A DNA stretch of 64,000 nt from assembly GCF_016786355.1 (NCBI RefSeq), contig NZ_JADWYX010000038.1, forward strand, positions 19,829-83,828, in the 5' to 3' direction. Under the pieces are notes generated by a model. The model ran no database searches and was not told where the DNA came from. It was given only the letters and a program-made list of their open reading frames with translations. The translations under genes were made by a program, and so were the position numbers. Source of the stretch: Frankia sp. AgB1.9 (GTDB lineage: Bacteria > Actinomycetota > Actinomycetes > Frankiales > Frankiaceae). Positions 46,432-54,714 of the stretch are shown piece after piece. Position 1 is the first letter of the stretch, and every line of letters starts with the position of its first letter.

Positions 46432-47535
46432 TCAGCTGGTTGGCTGCGGCACGCCGTTCGCCGCGTTCCCGGCTGAGATGACCGCGTTGAACGACTGGTC
46501 ATACTGGGCGCTGACGTCGACCTTCGTCTTGATGACGCCGCCTTCGACGAGCAGGTCAGCGAGGGCCTGCTCCTTGGCGATGATCTCCGGCGTGGTCGGG
46601 GTCAGGTAGCTGCCGATGGCCTTGGCCTCTTCCAGCGAGTACTTCGCCGGCACGTTCCCGACCGTCTCCGACAGCTTGGCGAGGGCCGGCAGGTTCTTCG
46701 GGTACCAGGCGTAGAACTTCGTGAGGCGGGTGAGCACGTCGGAGAACGCGGCCCGCTTCGCCGGGTCCTTCAGGGCCTTCGTGCTGGCCACGAACGCGTT
46801 GAGCCCAGGCAGGCCGATGTCGTCCTGCGTGGCGATGACCCGGGCGGTTCCCTCCGCGATGAAGGGGACGGCGACGGACGTCGAGGTGCTCAGGACGTCG
46901 GTGGCGCCGGCCGCGAAGGTGCTGCCCTGCGTCGCGGCCTGGATGACGATCGGCGTCACGTCGTCGGGCGTCAGACCGGCCTTCTTGAGGTCCAGCAGGT
47001 ACTGGGCCTGGATGTTGCCGCCGTTGTTGTAGGCGTACCGCTTGCCCTTGATGTCGGCGAGGCTGGTGATGCCGGACTTCGTCGTCGCGATGGTCTCGTA
47101 GATCGGGTAGGTGGTGGCCAGGACGCCGATCGTCTTGGCCGGCGCGTTCTCGGCGGTCCACGGCGTCGAACCGTTCGCGTTGGCCAGGGTGACCGAGACG
47201 TCACCGAAGTTCACGCCCGCGTCGATCGCGTTCGCCAACAGGGCGGTCATCATCGGGGCCGGACCGGCGAACGTCGACCACGAGACCTTGTACGGCGTGT
47301 CGTCGAAGATTCCCGAGGCCTTGATCTGGGCCGACTCGCTGGCGGTGATCTGACCCAGCCGCAGGGTCACCTTGCTCAGGTCGGGAGTCGCCACCGCGGC
47401 CGTGCCCGACTTGGCCGGGGTCGCGGCGGAGCCCCCCGAGCTGGAGCAGGCCGCCGCGGTGAGCCCGAGGCTGAGGGCGACGAGGATAACGACACCCCGT
47501 CTGTTGCGGGCGAGCCTGCTGGTGAAGCCCTTCAC
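46432..47535 (-). CDS. Sulfonate-type ABC transporter substrate-binding lipoprotein
   Basis: 367 residues from a GTG with GAAAGGGA upstream. The signal peptide ends in a lipobox LGLTAAACSSSGG at about residue 30. The NMT1/SsuA-like body has KVTLRLGQITASESAQIKAS, FAGPAPMMTALLANAIDAGV, DVSVTLANANGSTPW and the hinge IKGKRYAYNNGGNIQAQYLL. It is membrane-tethered outside the cell and delivers substrate to the adjacent permease. Cotranscription with organosulfur enzymes makes a sulfonate, sulfate ester or sulfone the likely ligand. Confidence 0.9.
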   Translation of the reverse strand: MKGFTSRLARNRRGVVILVALSLGLTAAACSSSGGSAATPAKSGTAAVATPDLSKVTLRLGQITASESAQIKASGIFDDTPYKVSWSTFAGPAPMMTALLANAIDAGVNFGDVSVTLANANGSTPWTAENAPAKTIGVLATTYPIYETIATTKSGITSLADIKGKRYAYNNGGNIQAQYLLDLKKAGLTPDDVTPIVIQAATQGSTFAAGATDVLSTSTSVAVPFIAEGTARVIATQDDIGLPGLNAFVASTKALKDPAKRAAFSDVLTRLTKFYAWYPKNLPALAKLSETVGNVPAKYSLEEAKAIGSYLTPTTPEIIAKEQALADLLVEGGVIKTKVDVSAQYDQSFNAVISAGNAANGVPQPTS

Positions 47536-47555
47536 GATGTTTCCCTTTCGAGTTG

Positions 47556-48467
47556 CTAAATGCTGTGGGAGAGATTCTTCGTACGTTCCGCCGGGTCAGG
47601 GCCGGTAGGGGCGCTGCCTCGCAGCTGCACGCGGTGGACGATGCGCACCGCGTCGGGGTCGAAATCGTCGGCGCGCCGGTGCCAGATAGCCCGGTTGTCC
47701 CAGAAACCGACGCCACCGTTCTTCCAGCGGTACTGGATGATGTTGTCGATATCGAGGGTGTGGTCGTAGAGCAGCTCAAGCAGAGCCGCGTTTTCCCGTG
47801 GAGAAAGGCCCTTGATCGCGCGGGTGAATCCCGGGTTGACGAAAAGGCCCTTGCGGCCGGTCTCGGGGTGGACGGCGACCACGGGATGCTCGACGAAGCC
47901 GCCGTCGACCCGCTCGTCCTCCCACACGCCGGTGGCGCTGATCCCGCCGCCGGCGCGGCTCGGCCGGCCGAAGGAGTGGATCGCGACGAGGCCGTCGAGC
48001 AGCGCGCGGATCGACGGGCTCAGCGTGTCGTAGGCGGCCTGAGCCGAGGCGAACAGCGTCGCGCCGCCCACCGGGGGGAGCTTGACGATGTTGAAGACCG
48101 AGCCAGCCGGCGGCGTCGCCTGGAAGGTGATGTCGACGTGCCAGCCGTGGTGCCGGCCGACCTTGACGTACTCCTCCCGGAACTCGCGGCTGTCGAAGGC
48201 GACGACCTCCCGGTGGTCCTCGTCCACGGGGGCGAGGATCGCGCTCGGCGCCGTGAGCTCGCCGAACCGGCGGGCGAAGGCGACCTGCTGGTCGATGGTG
48301 AGGTGCTGCTCGGGAAAGAAGACGACCTGGTGGTCGAGCCACGCCTGGCGCAGCGCGGCCACGGTCTCGGCATCCAGTGGTCCGCTGAGGTCCACCCCGG
48401 TGATCTCGGCGCCGAACGCCGCGTTCAGGGGGCGGATCTCAAGGTTCTGAGCGGTGGTCACGGTCAC
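47556..48467 (-). CDS. TauD/TfdA-family 2-oxoglutarate dioxygenase
   Basis: 303 residues, GTG start with GGAG 8 nt upstream. The iron triad is H110-x-D112 in GWHVDITFQATPP and H263 in FWDNRAIWHRRADD; R275 or R279 in VRIVHRVQ should hold 2-oxoglutarate. Members release sulfite from taurine and alkylsulfonates or cleave sulfate esters and aryloxyacetates. With an SsuABC-like transporter beside it, alkylsulfonate or sulfate-ester cleavage is the best reading; the name tauD would be too specific. Confidence 0.92.
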   Translation of the reverse strand: MTVTTAQNLEIRPLNAAFGAEITGVDLSGPLDAETVAALRQAWLDHQVVFFPEQHLTIDQQVAFARRFGELTAPSAILAPVDEDHREVVAFDSREFREEYVKVGRHHGWHVDITFQATPPAGSVFNIVKLPPVGGATLFASAQAAYDTLSPSIRALLDGLVAIHSFGRPSRAGGGISATGVWEDERVDGGFVEHPVVAVHPETGRKGLFVNPGFTRAIKGLSPRENAALLELLYDHTLDIDNIIQYRWKNGGVGFWDNRAIWHRRADDFDPDAVRIVHRVQLRGSAPTGPDPAERTKNLSHSI

Positions 48468-48513
48468 GGCAGTGCTCCTTACCGGTCTCGTGGATGAGGG
48501 CTGTAGATGACGG

Positions 48514-50121
48514 CTAGAGAAAGGTCCTGAACGGGACGGTGTCGTCCTCGCGCAGCTCGGCGACGAGGCCGATCTCCCAGGCCAGGTAGCGTCGGAAACC
48601 CTCCTTCTGGCGCTCGGGGTCGGATTCGAACCAGCCGTGGCGAATCGCGTCCTCGGCGGGAGCCACGAAATGCCCGTCGCCGGCCTCTACCGGGAATCCG
48701 GCCGCTGCCCAGGCCGCGGTTCCGCCGGCCAGGACCGTGACCGGCCGGTCGGTGACGGCGGCGAGCTCGGGCGCCGCCAGGCGGGCGACGACGCCGTCCG
48801 GGGAGGTCAGCACGACGGCGCCGTCGCCGGACAGCGCCGCCGCCGCGTCGGCCAGGCGGGCGCGCGGGGCGAACACGGCGCCCGGCAGGTGACCCGCCAG
48901 GTACCCGGTGCTCGGCGCCAGGTCCACGACCAGGGGAGCCGTGGCCGAACCGAGGGCGTCGCGCAGCGAACCCGCGTCGACCAGGTCGACCTCGCCGAGC
49001 CCGAGCACGACCGGCGCGACCGGGCCGGTCTCCAGCTCCTCGCCGGAGTCCGTGCTGGTGACGAACACCTCGCCCCAGCCGATCTGGGTGACCCAGGAGG
49101 CCGCGACGGTGGCGCGCACCAGGTCCGGCCCGTCGACCAGCACGATGCGGGCGTTGTGCGTGCCGACGTGCCGGAAGACCCACGGCGCGAGATCCCAGCT
49201 CGGCGCCGGCAGCGAGCCCGGCAGGTGGCCGGCCTCGAACTCCTCGCGCGGCCGGACGTCGAGCAGGTACACCGAGCGTTCTTCACCCTCGGACTGGAAC
49301 CGGCGCAGCGTCGGGCCGTCGATGGTCGGGATGCCGAAGCGCTCGGCGACGTGGCGGGCCCGGGTCCGCGCGACGTCGACGTTCGCCGGCCGCGGGGGCG
49401 GCGCGGCCGAGACCTTGCCGTGGTCGAGGGTGTGCCCTTCGAGGATCCAGGACTGGGTGCCGCCCTCCAGCGCGACGACCCGGTTGGGCAGCCCGGCGTT
49501 GATGAGCGTCTGGGCGCCGATGATGCTGCGGGTGCGCCCGGCGCAGTTGACGACGACCAGCGCGTCCGGCGAGGCGACGACCTCGTCGACGCGGTAGACG
49601 AGCTCGGCGCCCGGGATGGACGTGCCGCCCGGCAGGCTGTGGACCCGGAACTCCTCCAGCGGCCGGCTGTCGAGGATGACGACGTCGCGGCCCTCGGCCT
49701 GCGCCGCCAGCAGCTCGGCGACCGTGACGTGCGGGGTCTTGTAGACGTCCTCGACGAACTCGCCGAACGCCTGCCCGACCACGTGGTCGCCGCCGGTGTG
49801 CACCTTGTAGCCCGCGTCGGCCCAGGCGTGCAGCCCGCCGTCGAGCGGCCGTACGTCGGAGTAGCCCAGCTCGGCGAGGCGCCGCGCGGCCCGCGCCGCC
49901 AGGCCCTCGTCGCCGCTGTCGTACACGACGACCGGCGTCGAGCGGCGGGGGACCAGGGCGTCGATCCTGGTCTCCAGGACGCCGAGTGGAGCGGCGACCC
50001 CGAGCAGGATGGAGCCGCGCTCCGAGGTGACGCGGGCGTCCCGGACGTCGAGCAGGGCGAACTCGCTGCTTGCGCCCAGCAGGGTGTGGAGGTCTTCCGC
50101 CGAAATGGCCGAGCCCGTCAT
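48514..50121 (-). CDS. Four-domain rhodanese-like protein
   Basis: 535 residues from the ATG at 50121, 8 nt after AGGAG; a GTG at 50127 is too near the SD. Four rhodanese repeats are visible, each with an acidic LLDVRD/ILDSRP-type start and a GG-x-x-W end (GGLHAW, GGTQSW, weak, GGTAAW). Only repeat 2 has the catalytic Cys (C193 in VNCAGRTRS); the corresponding positions are Asp in repeat 1 (VYDSGDEG), Asp in 3 (LVDGPD) and Ser in 4 (LTSPDG). It may move or detoxify sulfane sulfur or sulfite released by the neighbouring oxygenases. Such multi-rhodanese proteins recur in actinobacterial organosulfur operons. Confidence 0.88.
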   Translation of the reverse strand: MTGSAISAEDLHTLLGASSEFALLDVRDARVTSERGSILLGVAAPLGVLETRIDALVPRRSTPVVVYDSGDEGLAARAARRLAELGYSDVRPLDGGLHAWADAGYKVHTGGDHVVGQAFGEFVEDVYKTPHVTVAELLAAQAEGRDVVILDSRPLEEFRVHSLPGGTSIPGAELVYRVDEVVASPDALVVVNCAGRTRSIIGAQTLINAGLPNRVVALEGGTQSWILEGHTLDHGKVSAAPPPRPANVDVARTRARHVAERFGIPTIDGPTLRRFQSEGEERSVYLLDVRPREEFEAGHLPGSLPAPSWDLAPWVFRHVGTHNARIVLVDGPDLVRATVAASWVTQIGWGEVFVTSTDSGEELETGPVAPVVLGLGEVDLVDAGSLRDALGSATAPLVVDLAPSTGYLAGHLPGAVFAPRARLADAAAALSGDGAVVLTSPDGVVARLAAPELAAVTDRPVTVLAGGTAAWAAAGFPVEAGDGHFVAPAEDAIRHGWFESDPERQKEGFRRYLAWEIGLVAELREDDTVPFRTFL

Positions 50122-50151
50122 TTGCACTTCTCCTGGTGGAAAGAGATCTGG

Positions 50152-51387
50152 CTAGAAGTAGGCGCCGTTGGGCAGCGGTGTTCCGCTGATCAGATGGGCG
50201 CCGATCCGCTGCGCCTTGTAGCTGCGCGGATTGTGCGAGGCGAGCGTGCGAATGTTGCGCCAGTGCCGGTCGAAATGCCCGCCGCGGCGGGCGGCCGTGG
50301 CACCACCAGCGTCGAAGAGGGCCGTCGCGGCGCGTTGTGCCAGTTCGTCGATCACGACCTTCGCTTTCGCGGCCTTCAGCGCGGCGGCGGCGTCCAGGTC
50401 GGGATTTCCGTCACCGGCCAGAATGGCCGCCACGGAGGCGTCCAACGTGTCCGCGGCATCGAGCACGAGAGCCTCGGCCGCATAGGCCGCGCTGGCGATA
50501 TAACCGACCGTCTCCTGCAGGATCGGGTCGTCGACGGGCCGCTCAGCCGGCGCGTGATAAAAGGTTCGCACCCGGTCCCGGACGAGGGCCGCCGCGTCCT
50601 GCGCGACCTGGCGCAGAATTCCCGCGATGACCGTCGTGAGCCACAGCTGCGGAAACGTCGCCGGATACGCCGAGCCCTTGTCCGACCAGGCGTCCTGGCC
50701 GGACAGGAAGTCCTCCGGATGCAGACGCACACCGGCGAACCGGGTGGTGCCGCTCCCGGTGAGCCGTTGGCCGATCCCGTCCCAGTCGTCCTCGTGGATC
50801 ACCCCGTCGCGGTCGGCCGGGACGACCACCTGCGTATTGGCGCCGTCGGCCGTACCGGCGGAGACCACGATGAAGTCCGCGTACAGGTTCCCCGTGCTGT
50901 AGACCTTCGTGCCGTCCAGCCGGAAGCCGTCGGCGTCGGGCGTTACGACCGTGGAATGGGCCTGCTCCCGCTGGCCGATGTTGGGCGTGCCCGGCTCGGA
51001 CGACGAGGCCCCGAACAGAGCGCCGCCGAGCACCTTGGCCAGCAGTGGGTCCTCGGCGCCGGCCGCGGCGCGCAGCCGGCCCTCGGTGATCAGGAAGTGG
51101 TTGCGCAGGCTCTGCGCGATGTTCGGGTCGGCCGCGCCCAGGTCGAGCACGGTCTCGAACAGCTCACGGATCGAGGCCCCGCCGCCGCCCCACGCGGCCG
51201 GCAGCCGCAACGCGCCCAGGCGCGCCTGGCGGATCAGGGCGAACTGCTCCCAGGGCGGCCGGGCGTCGTGCTCGCGGTCGGGTTCCCCGGCCGCGAGCCG
51301 CGTGAGGAGGCTGCGCAGCTCGGCGGACCGCGGCGCCACCGGAGCGGCGACCGCACCGGGCGCGTCGAACGTTTCCAAGGTCGTCAT
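50152..51387 (-). CDS. Acyl-CoA-dehydrogenase-fold monooxygenase, DszC/SfnB-like
   Basis: 411 residues. The acyl-CoA dehydrogenase fold is clear (RLPAAWGGGGASIRELFETV, FLITEGRLRAAAG, GFRLDGTKVYSTGNLYADFI, RTFYHAPAERPVDDPILQET), but the catalytic Glu of dehydrogenases is absent, and the closest pattern is the FMNH2-dependent DszC/SfnB group, which oxidises sulfur in thiophenes or sulfones. C-terminal RHWRNIRTLASHNPRSYKAQ is characteristic of that group. It probably performs the first S-oxidation before the NtaA/DszA-like enzyme. It follows the SDR gene by 59 bp. Confidence 0.88.
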   Translation of the reverse strand: MTTLETFDAPGAVAAPVAPRSAELRSLLTRLAAGEPDREHDARPPWEQFALIRQARLGALRLPAAWGGGGASIRELFETVLDLGAADPNIAQSLRNHFLITEGRLRAAAGAEDPLLAKVLGGALFGASSSEPGTPNIGQREQAHSTVVTPDADGFRLDGTKVYSTGNLYADFIVVSAGTADGANTQVVVPADRDGVIHEDDWDGIGQRLTGSGTTRFAGVRLHPEDFLSGQDAWSDKGSAYPATFPQLWLTTVIAGILRQVAQDAAALVRDRVRTFYHAPAERPVDDPILQETVGYIASAAYAAEALVLDAADTLDASVAAILAGDGNPDLDAAAALKAAKAKVVIDELAQRAATALFDAGGATAARRGGHFDRHWRNIRTLASHNPRSYKAQRIGAHLISGTPLPNGAYF

Positions 51388-51446
51388 CTGCCTGCTCCGG
51401 GCGTCGCCGTGGGGGAGGTGGATCGGGGGGTCATCGGCTCGCCGGC

Positions 51447-52244
51447 TCAGTAGTAGACGGAGCCGACGAGGCCGCCGCCGGCCGCGATCGCGTCGCCGGT
51501 GATGCTCACGCTGCGGGGCGAGGCCAGGAACGCGACGACGTCGGCGACCTCGTGGGCCTCGACGATCCGGCCGATCGACGTGTTGACCGCCCGCCGGATG
51601 CTGTCCGGGCTCGCGTCCGCGCCGGCGCCGGCCGCGTCGGCGAGCAGCGCCGCGTTGGTCTCGGTGCGGGTCGCCCCGGGGTGGACGACCGTCACGTTCA
51701 CCCCGTGCGGGCCGAGCTCGTCGGCGAGGTTCTTGGTCAGCGCGGCGACGCTGACGTTGCGGATGGTGCGCACGATCGAGTGCGTCTGCCGGGCGCCCAG
51801 GCCGCTGATGTTGATGATCCGGCCCCAGCCCTGCGCGGTCAGGAGCGGCGCGACGGCCCGGCTGGTCCGCAGGTAGCCGACGACCTTGATGTTCACGTCG
51901 GCCCAGAACGCCTCGTCGGTGGTCTCGGCCAGCGGCGGGAACGGGTAGCCCGCGGTCTGGTTCGAGGCGTTGTTGACCAGGATGTCGACGCCGCCGAGCC
52001 GTTGCACGGTCTCGTCGACGAGGCGGCGGACCGACTCGTCGTCGCCGGTGTCGGTCGCCACGGCGAACACCTTGCGGCCGTGGCGTTCGGCCACCTGCTC
52101 GGCGGCGCGTTCCAGCTTGTCGGCCGAGCGCGCGGCCAGCACGAGGTCGACGCCTTCCGCCGCCAGGGCGTGCGCGATCGCCAGTCCGATGCCCTGGCTC
52201 GCGCCGGTCACGATGGCGCGTTTGTCGGTCAGTCCGAGGTCCAT
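51447..52244 (-). CDS. SDR-family protein lacking the Tyr-Lys catalytic pair
   Basis: 265 residues. The NAD(P) motif VTGASQGIGLAIAHAL and the NNAS motif at residues 91-94 are intact and Ser147 is present (INISGLG), but the YxxxK motif is replaced by RTIRN (residues 159-163). The later segment ALTKNLADELGPHGVNVTVV and HPGATRT are normal. It is therefore a nucleotide-binding SDR that may not do the usual dehydrogenation, or uses other residues. It is the first gene of the eight-gene organosulfur operon, 257 bp after the leader peptide at 52502-52642. Confidence 0.85.
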   Translation of the reverse strand: MDLGLTDKRAIVTGASQGIGLAIAHALAAEGVDLVLAARSADKLERAAEQVAERHGRKVFAVATDTGDDESVRRLVDETVQRLGGVDILVNNASNQTAGYPFPPLAETTDEAFWADVNIKVVGYLRTSRAVAPLLTAQGWGRIINISGLGARQTHSIVRTIRNVSVAALTKNLADELGPHGVNVTVVHPGATRTETNAALLADAAGAGADASPDSIRRAVNTSIGRIVEAHEVADVVAFLASPRSVSITGDAIAAGGGLVGSVYY

Positions 52245-52464
52245 GGCGTTCTCTTTCTGGGCAGCGTGAACCGCACGCGGGTAACAGCCGTCACCGCATG
52301 ACGGAATGACAGGAAAAGGTCGCCGGAACCGCGGAGACCGTTGGCGAAAGGACCGCGTTCCGGGGAATCCCGCGCGTCGAAGGGCGCGGCGGTGCGCAGG
52401 TTCTGGGCGCTCCAGCCAGCTACCGATGACCGAGAAAATCGGGCCCGGAAGCAGTCAGAGGGGC

Positions 52465-52481
52465 CGGGCCTGCGGGGCCCG
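52465..52481 (-). other. Hairpin after leader peptide 2
   Basis: A 6-bp GC stem with a 5-nt loop (CGGGCC/GGCCCG) begins 20 nt after the leader stop codon. It could be an attenuator or a structure that hides the next ribosome entry. The remaining ~220 nt to the SDR start hold no further ORF that I can support. Confidence 0.4.
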
Positions 52482-52501
52482 CCGAAAACGTGAGCTAAAT
52501 G

Positions 52502-52642
52502 CTACGGACAGACTGCGCCACTGTTGCGCATGAGATCGACATGGCGTCGTCTGGTCAGAAGAAGGACGCGACCGGATGGCCGCGGCGCTCCGGTATGAGC
52601 GCGGCGGCGGTCCTGCGACGTCAAGTCGCGGTCGACGGTCAC
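52502..52642 (-). CDS. Putative cysteine-type leader peptide 2 (46 aa)
   Basis: This small ORF starts at a GTG with a textbook GGAGG 5 nt upstream and ends at TAG. Its C-terminus, LTRRRHVDLMRNSGAVCP, matches the pattern of actinobacterial leader peptides found before sulfur-assimilation operons: two to three Arg, His/Ala-Val-Asp-Leu-Met-Arg, then Cys as the last or second-last residue. It precedes the organosulfur operon that starts with the SDR gene. The expected mechanism is that Cys-tRNA shortage stalls the ribosome at the end of the ORF and opens downstream expression; here that is inferred from family knowledge. Confidence 0.75.
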   Translation of the reverse strand: MTVDRDLTSQDRRRAHTGAPRPSGRVLLLTRRRHVDLMRNSGAVCP

Positions 52643-52736
52643 AATGGCCTCCTTCTGAGATCCACGCTACCTGCTGTGCGAGCGCCGGTAAAGACCTAAT
52701 TCCCGCGATGCGGCAAAAACCACTGATCGAGTGGAC

Positions 52737-53591
52737 TTACGGCGTGGCCGGGCTCGCGAGGCCTGCCGGCCGGCCGGGGACGAGGGAGCGCGGCAGGCTG
52801 AGCGCGCCCGCCGCCGCCGCGAGTTCGAGGCCGAGCCGCGCCATGGCGTCCAGCGGGAGCGACCGGGTCGTGCCGACCACGCCGAGGGCCGCGACCACCC
52901 GCCCGTCCTCGCCCCGGACCGGGACGGCGACGCCCCGCTGGTCCGCCTGGTACTCAAGGTCTTCCAACGCGTAGGCCCTGGCGACGGTGCGGTCCAGCTC
53001 CGCCGCGAGATCCTCGGCCGAGTCGATCGTCGCGTCCGTGAACCGTGACAGGGAGCCGGACGCCCCGCGCGCGGTCCCGTCCGCCACCCGTCCGCCGTCG
53101 GGTGCCGCGTAGGCGAGCAGCACCTTCCCGAGCGCGGTCGCGTGCAGCGGCAGGCGCGGCAGCCCCCGCGGGTCAGGCAGGCCGGAACCGTCGCCGGCCG
53201 CGCCCAGGACGGCCGCGACCTCGCCGTCGACCCGAACGGCCAGTGTGACCGGGAGCCCGGTCCGCACGCCCAGGCTTTCGACCACCTCGCGGGTGCTGGC
53301 GACGTCCCCGCCGTCCAGCACGGACCGGGCCAGCCGCAGCAGGGACGGACCGGGCAGGTAGCGCTCCGACTGAGGCTCGCGCCAGAGCAGCCCAGCCTGG
53401 GTGAGCGTCCGCAGCAGGCGATACGCCGTGCTGGTCGTCAGCCCGGTGGCTGAGGCGAGCTCCGTCAGGGTCCTGTCCCGCTGGCCGTCGGCGAAGCAGT
53501 CGAGCAGGCTCGCCGCCCGCAGCACGGACTGGACGGTGTTCGGATCGGTGCGGGCCACCCGACCAGTATCGAGATCGGGAGAGGCCGTCAC
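52737..53591 (-). CDS. IclR-family transcriptional regulator
   Basis: 284 residues from the GTG at 53591, overlapping the TauD-like stop as GTGA. The winged helix is NTVQSVLRAASLLDCFADGQ, TLTELASATGLTTSTAYRLL, RTLTQAGLL; the effector domain has GLPVTLAVRVDGEVAAVLGA, LPLHATALGKVLLAYAAPDG and QRGVAVPVRGEDGRVVAALG. The translational link to the upstream TauD-fold gene and position before the sulfur operon suggest that it controls one or both. The effector is unknown. Confidence 0.9.
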   Translation of the reverse strand: MTASPDLDTGRVARTDPNTVQSVLRAASLLDCFADGQRDRTLTELASATGLTTSTAYRLLRTLTQAGLLWREPQSERYLPGPSLLRLARSVLDGGDVASTREVVESLGVRTGLPVTLAVRVDGEVAAVLGAAGDGSGLPDPRGLPRLPLHATALGKVLLAYAAPDGGRVADGTARGASGSLSRFTDATIDSAEDLAAELDRTVARAYALEDLEYQADQRGVAVPVRGEDGRVVAALGVVGTTRSLPLDAMARLGLELAAAAGALSLPRSLVPGRPAGLASPATP

Positions 53592-54502
53592 CAACGGTCG
53601 TCCACCGGTTCGGCTGGGCGCACGTCGTAGACCCCCACCCGGTGCAGGATGCGCGGGCCCGGCGCGTCGGTCGCCCGCATCAGCGTCGACCTCATGTCGA
53701 CCAGCACGACCGTCCCCGGCTCCGCCGGATAGGAGGCCTCGTGCTGCGGGCTGGTCAGGTGGTCGACCAGGCGGTCCAGCAGCCGCCGGCCCTGCGCCGC
53801 GGGCACGCCGACGAGGGCCTGCGTGCTCCAGGGGTCGATGAACAGGCCGAGCCGGCCCGTCTCCGGGTGAACGCGTACGACCGGGTGCTCGACCGGATCG
53901 ACCCGGGTGATCGTGCGCCCGTTCCAGCGGCCAGGACCGAACGCGCGAAGGTACTCGTCCAGGGCTGGGGCGTGGTGCACCCCGCGTACCCCGCGCAACC
54001 GGGCCTTGAGGTCCGGGTCGAGGGCGTCGTAGGCGGACTCCCGGGACAGCCACCGCAGCGTGGTCCCGCCGGGCGGGGCGACCCGCAGGTAGAGCACCAG
54101 CACCGCGGCCGGCTCCGGCATGTACTGCATGACGCTGTGCCAGGCGTCGAGGCTGCCGTCCCACCTGCGGCTGTCGATGACCTTGATCTGTGGATACGCC
54201 CGGTTGAGACCCGGGATGACCGCGCTCGACGGCGTCACCCGGCCGAACCTGGCGGCCAGCGCGATGTGCTGGTCCGGGTCGAGGATCTGGTCCGGGACGG
54301 CCACGACGCCGTGGCGAAGCAGGAGCCCGCGCAGCGACGAGGTGTCCTCGGCGGTGGCACTGGCGAGATCGAGGCCGCGCACCTCGACCCCGAACCTGTC
54401 CGACAGCGGTCTCGACGAGGGCGCGACACCGAGTGCCGAGGCTGGGGGACGGCCGACCGGAGCCCGCACGAGCTTTCCGAGGCTGTGTATCTGGTTGAGC
54501 AT
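53588..54502 (-). CDS. TauD-fold protein with degenerate iron site
   Basis: 304 residues, GAGGG 6 nt before the ATG. It aligns through the whole TauD/TfdA fold, but two of the three iron ligands are changed: the HxD motif reads W-H122-S-V124 (Asp to Val) and the distal His reads VDMRSTLMRA (M275 where active members have NRATxH). H122 and the C-terminal RILHRV arginine remain. The frame is intact and translationally coupled to the IclR gene, so it is not a simple pseudogene. It may bind a substrate-like ligand and act as a sensor or subunit, or may use a different chemistry. Confidence 0.82.
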   Translation of the reverse strand: MLNQIHSLGKLVRAPVGRPPASALGVAPSSRPLSDRFGVEVRGLDLASATAEDTSSLRGLLLRHGVVAVPDQILDPDQHIALAARFGRVTPSSAVIPGLNRAYPQIKVIDSRRWDGSLDAWHSVMQYMPEPAAVLVLYLRVAPPGGTTLRWLSRESAYDALDPDLKARLRGVRGVHHAPALDEYLRAFGPGRWNGRTITRVDPVEHPVVRVHPETGRLGLFIDPWSTQALVGVPAAQGRRLLDRLVDHLTSPQHEASYPAEPGTVVLVDMRSTLMRATDAPGPRILHRVGVYDVRPAEPVDDRW

Positions 54503-54676
54503 GCCGAGCCCTCTTCACGTTCGGGACGGGTCGAGAGTGGGTCCGTGACGGATGCCCGAATGGGTCCGGCGCCCACGACACGCCGTCGCGCAGGGCGGCG
54601 GTGAGGTGGCGGTATCGCGTCGTCGCGCGTGGCTGGACGTCCTGCGTCGCAGCCTCAGGATCTGAGCGGAGGCGGT

Positions 54677-54701
54677 CCGGCTGGCTCCCGGAGCCGGCCG
54701 G
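54677..54701 (-). other. Hairpin after leader peptide 1
   Basis: A 13-nt perfect palindrome (GGCTCCCGGAGCC, 54683-54695) is flanked by CCGG arms. It begins 13 nt after the leader stop, as at the other leader. Confidence 0.4.
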
Positions 54702-54714
54702 CTGTCGCGGTTGG

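Noticed and set aside
52737..54581. A 614-codon frame joining the IclR region to upstream sequence
   Set aside because: Only the part from the GTG at 53591 has IclR sequence; the rest is the antiphase shadow of the TauD-fold gene.
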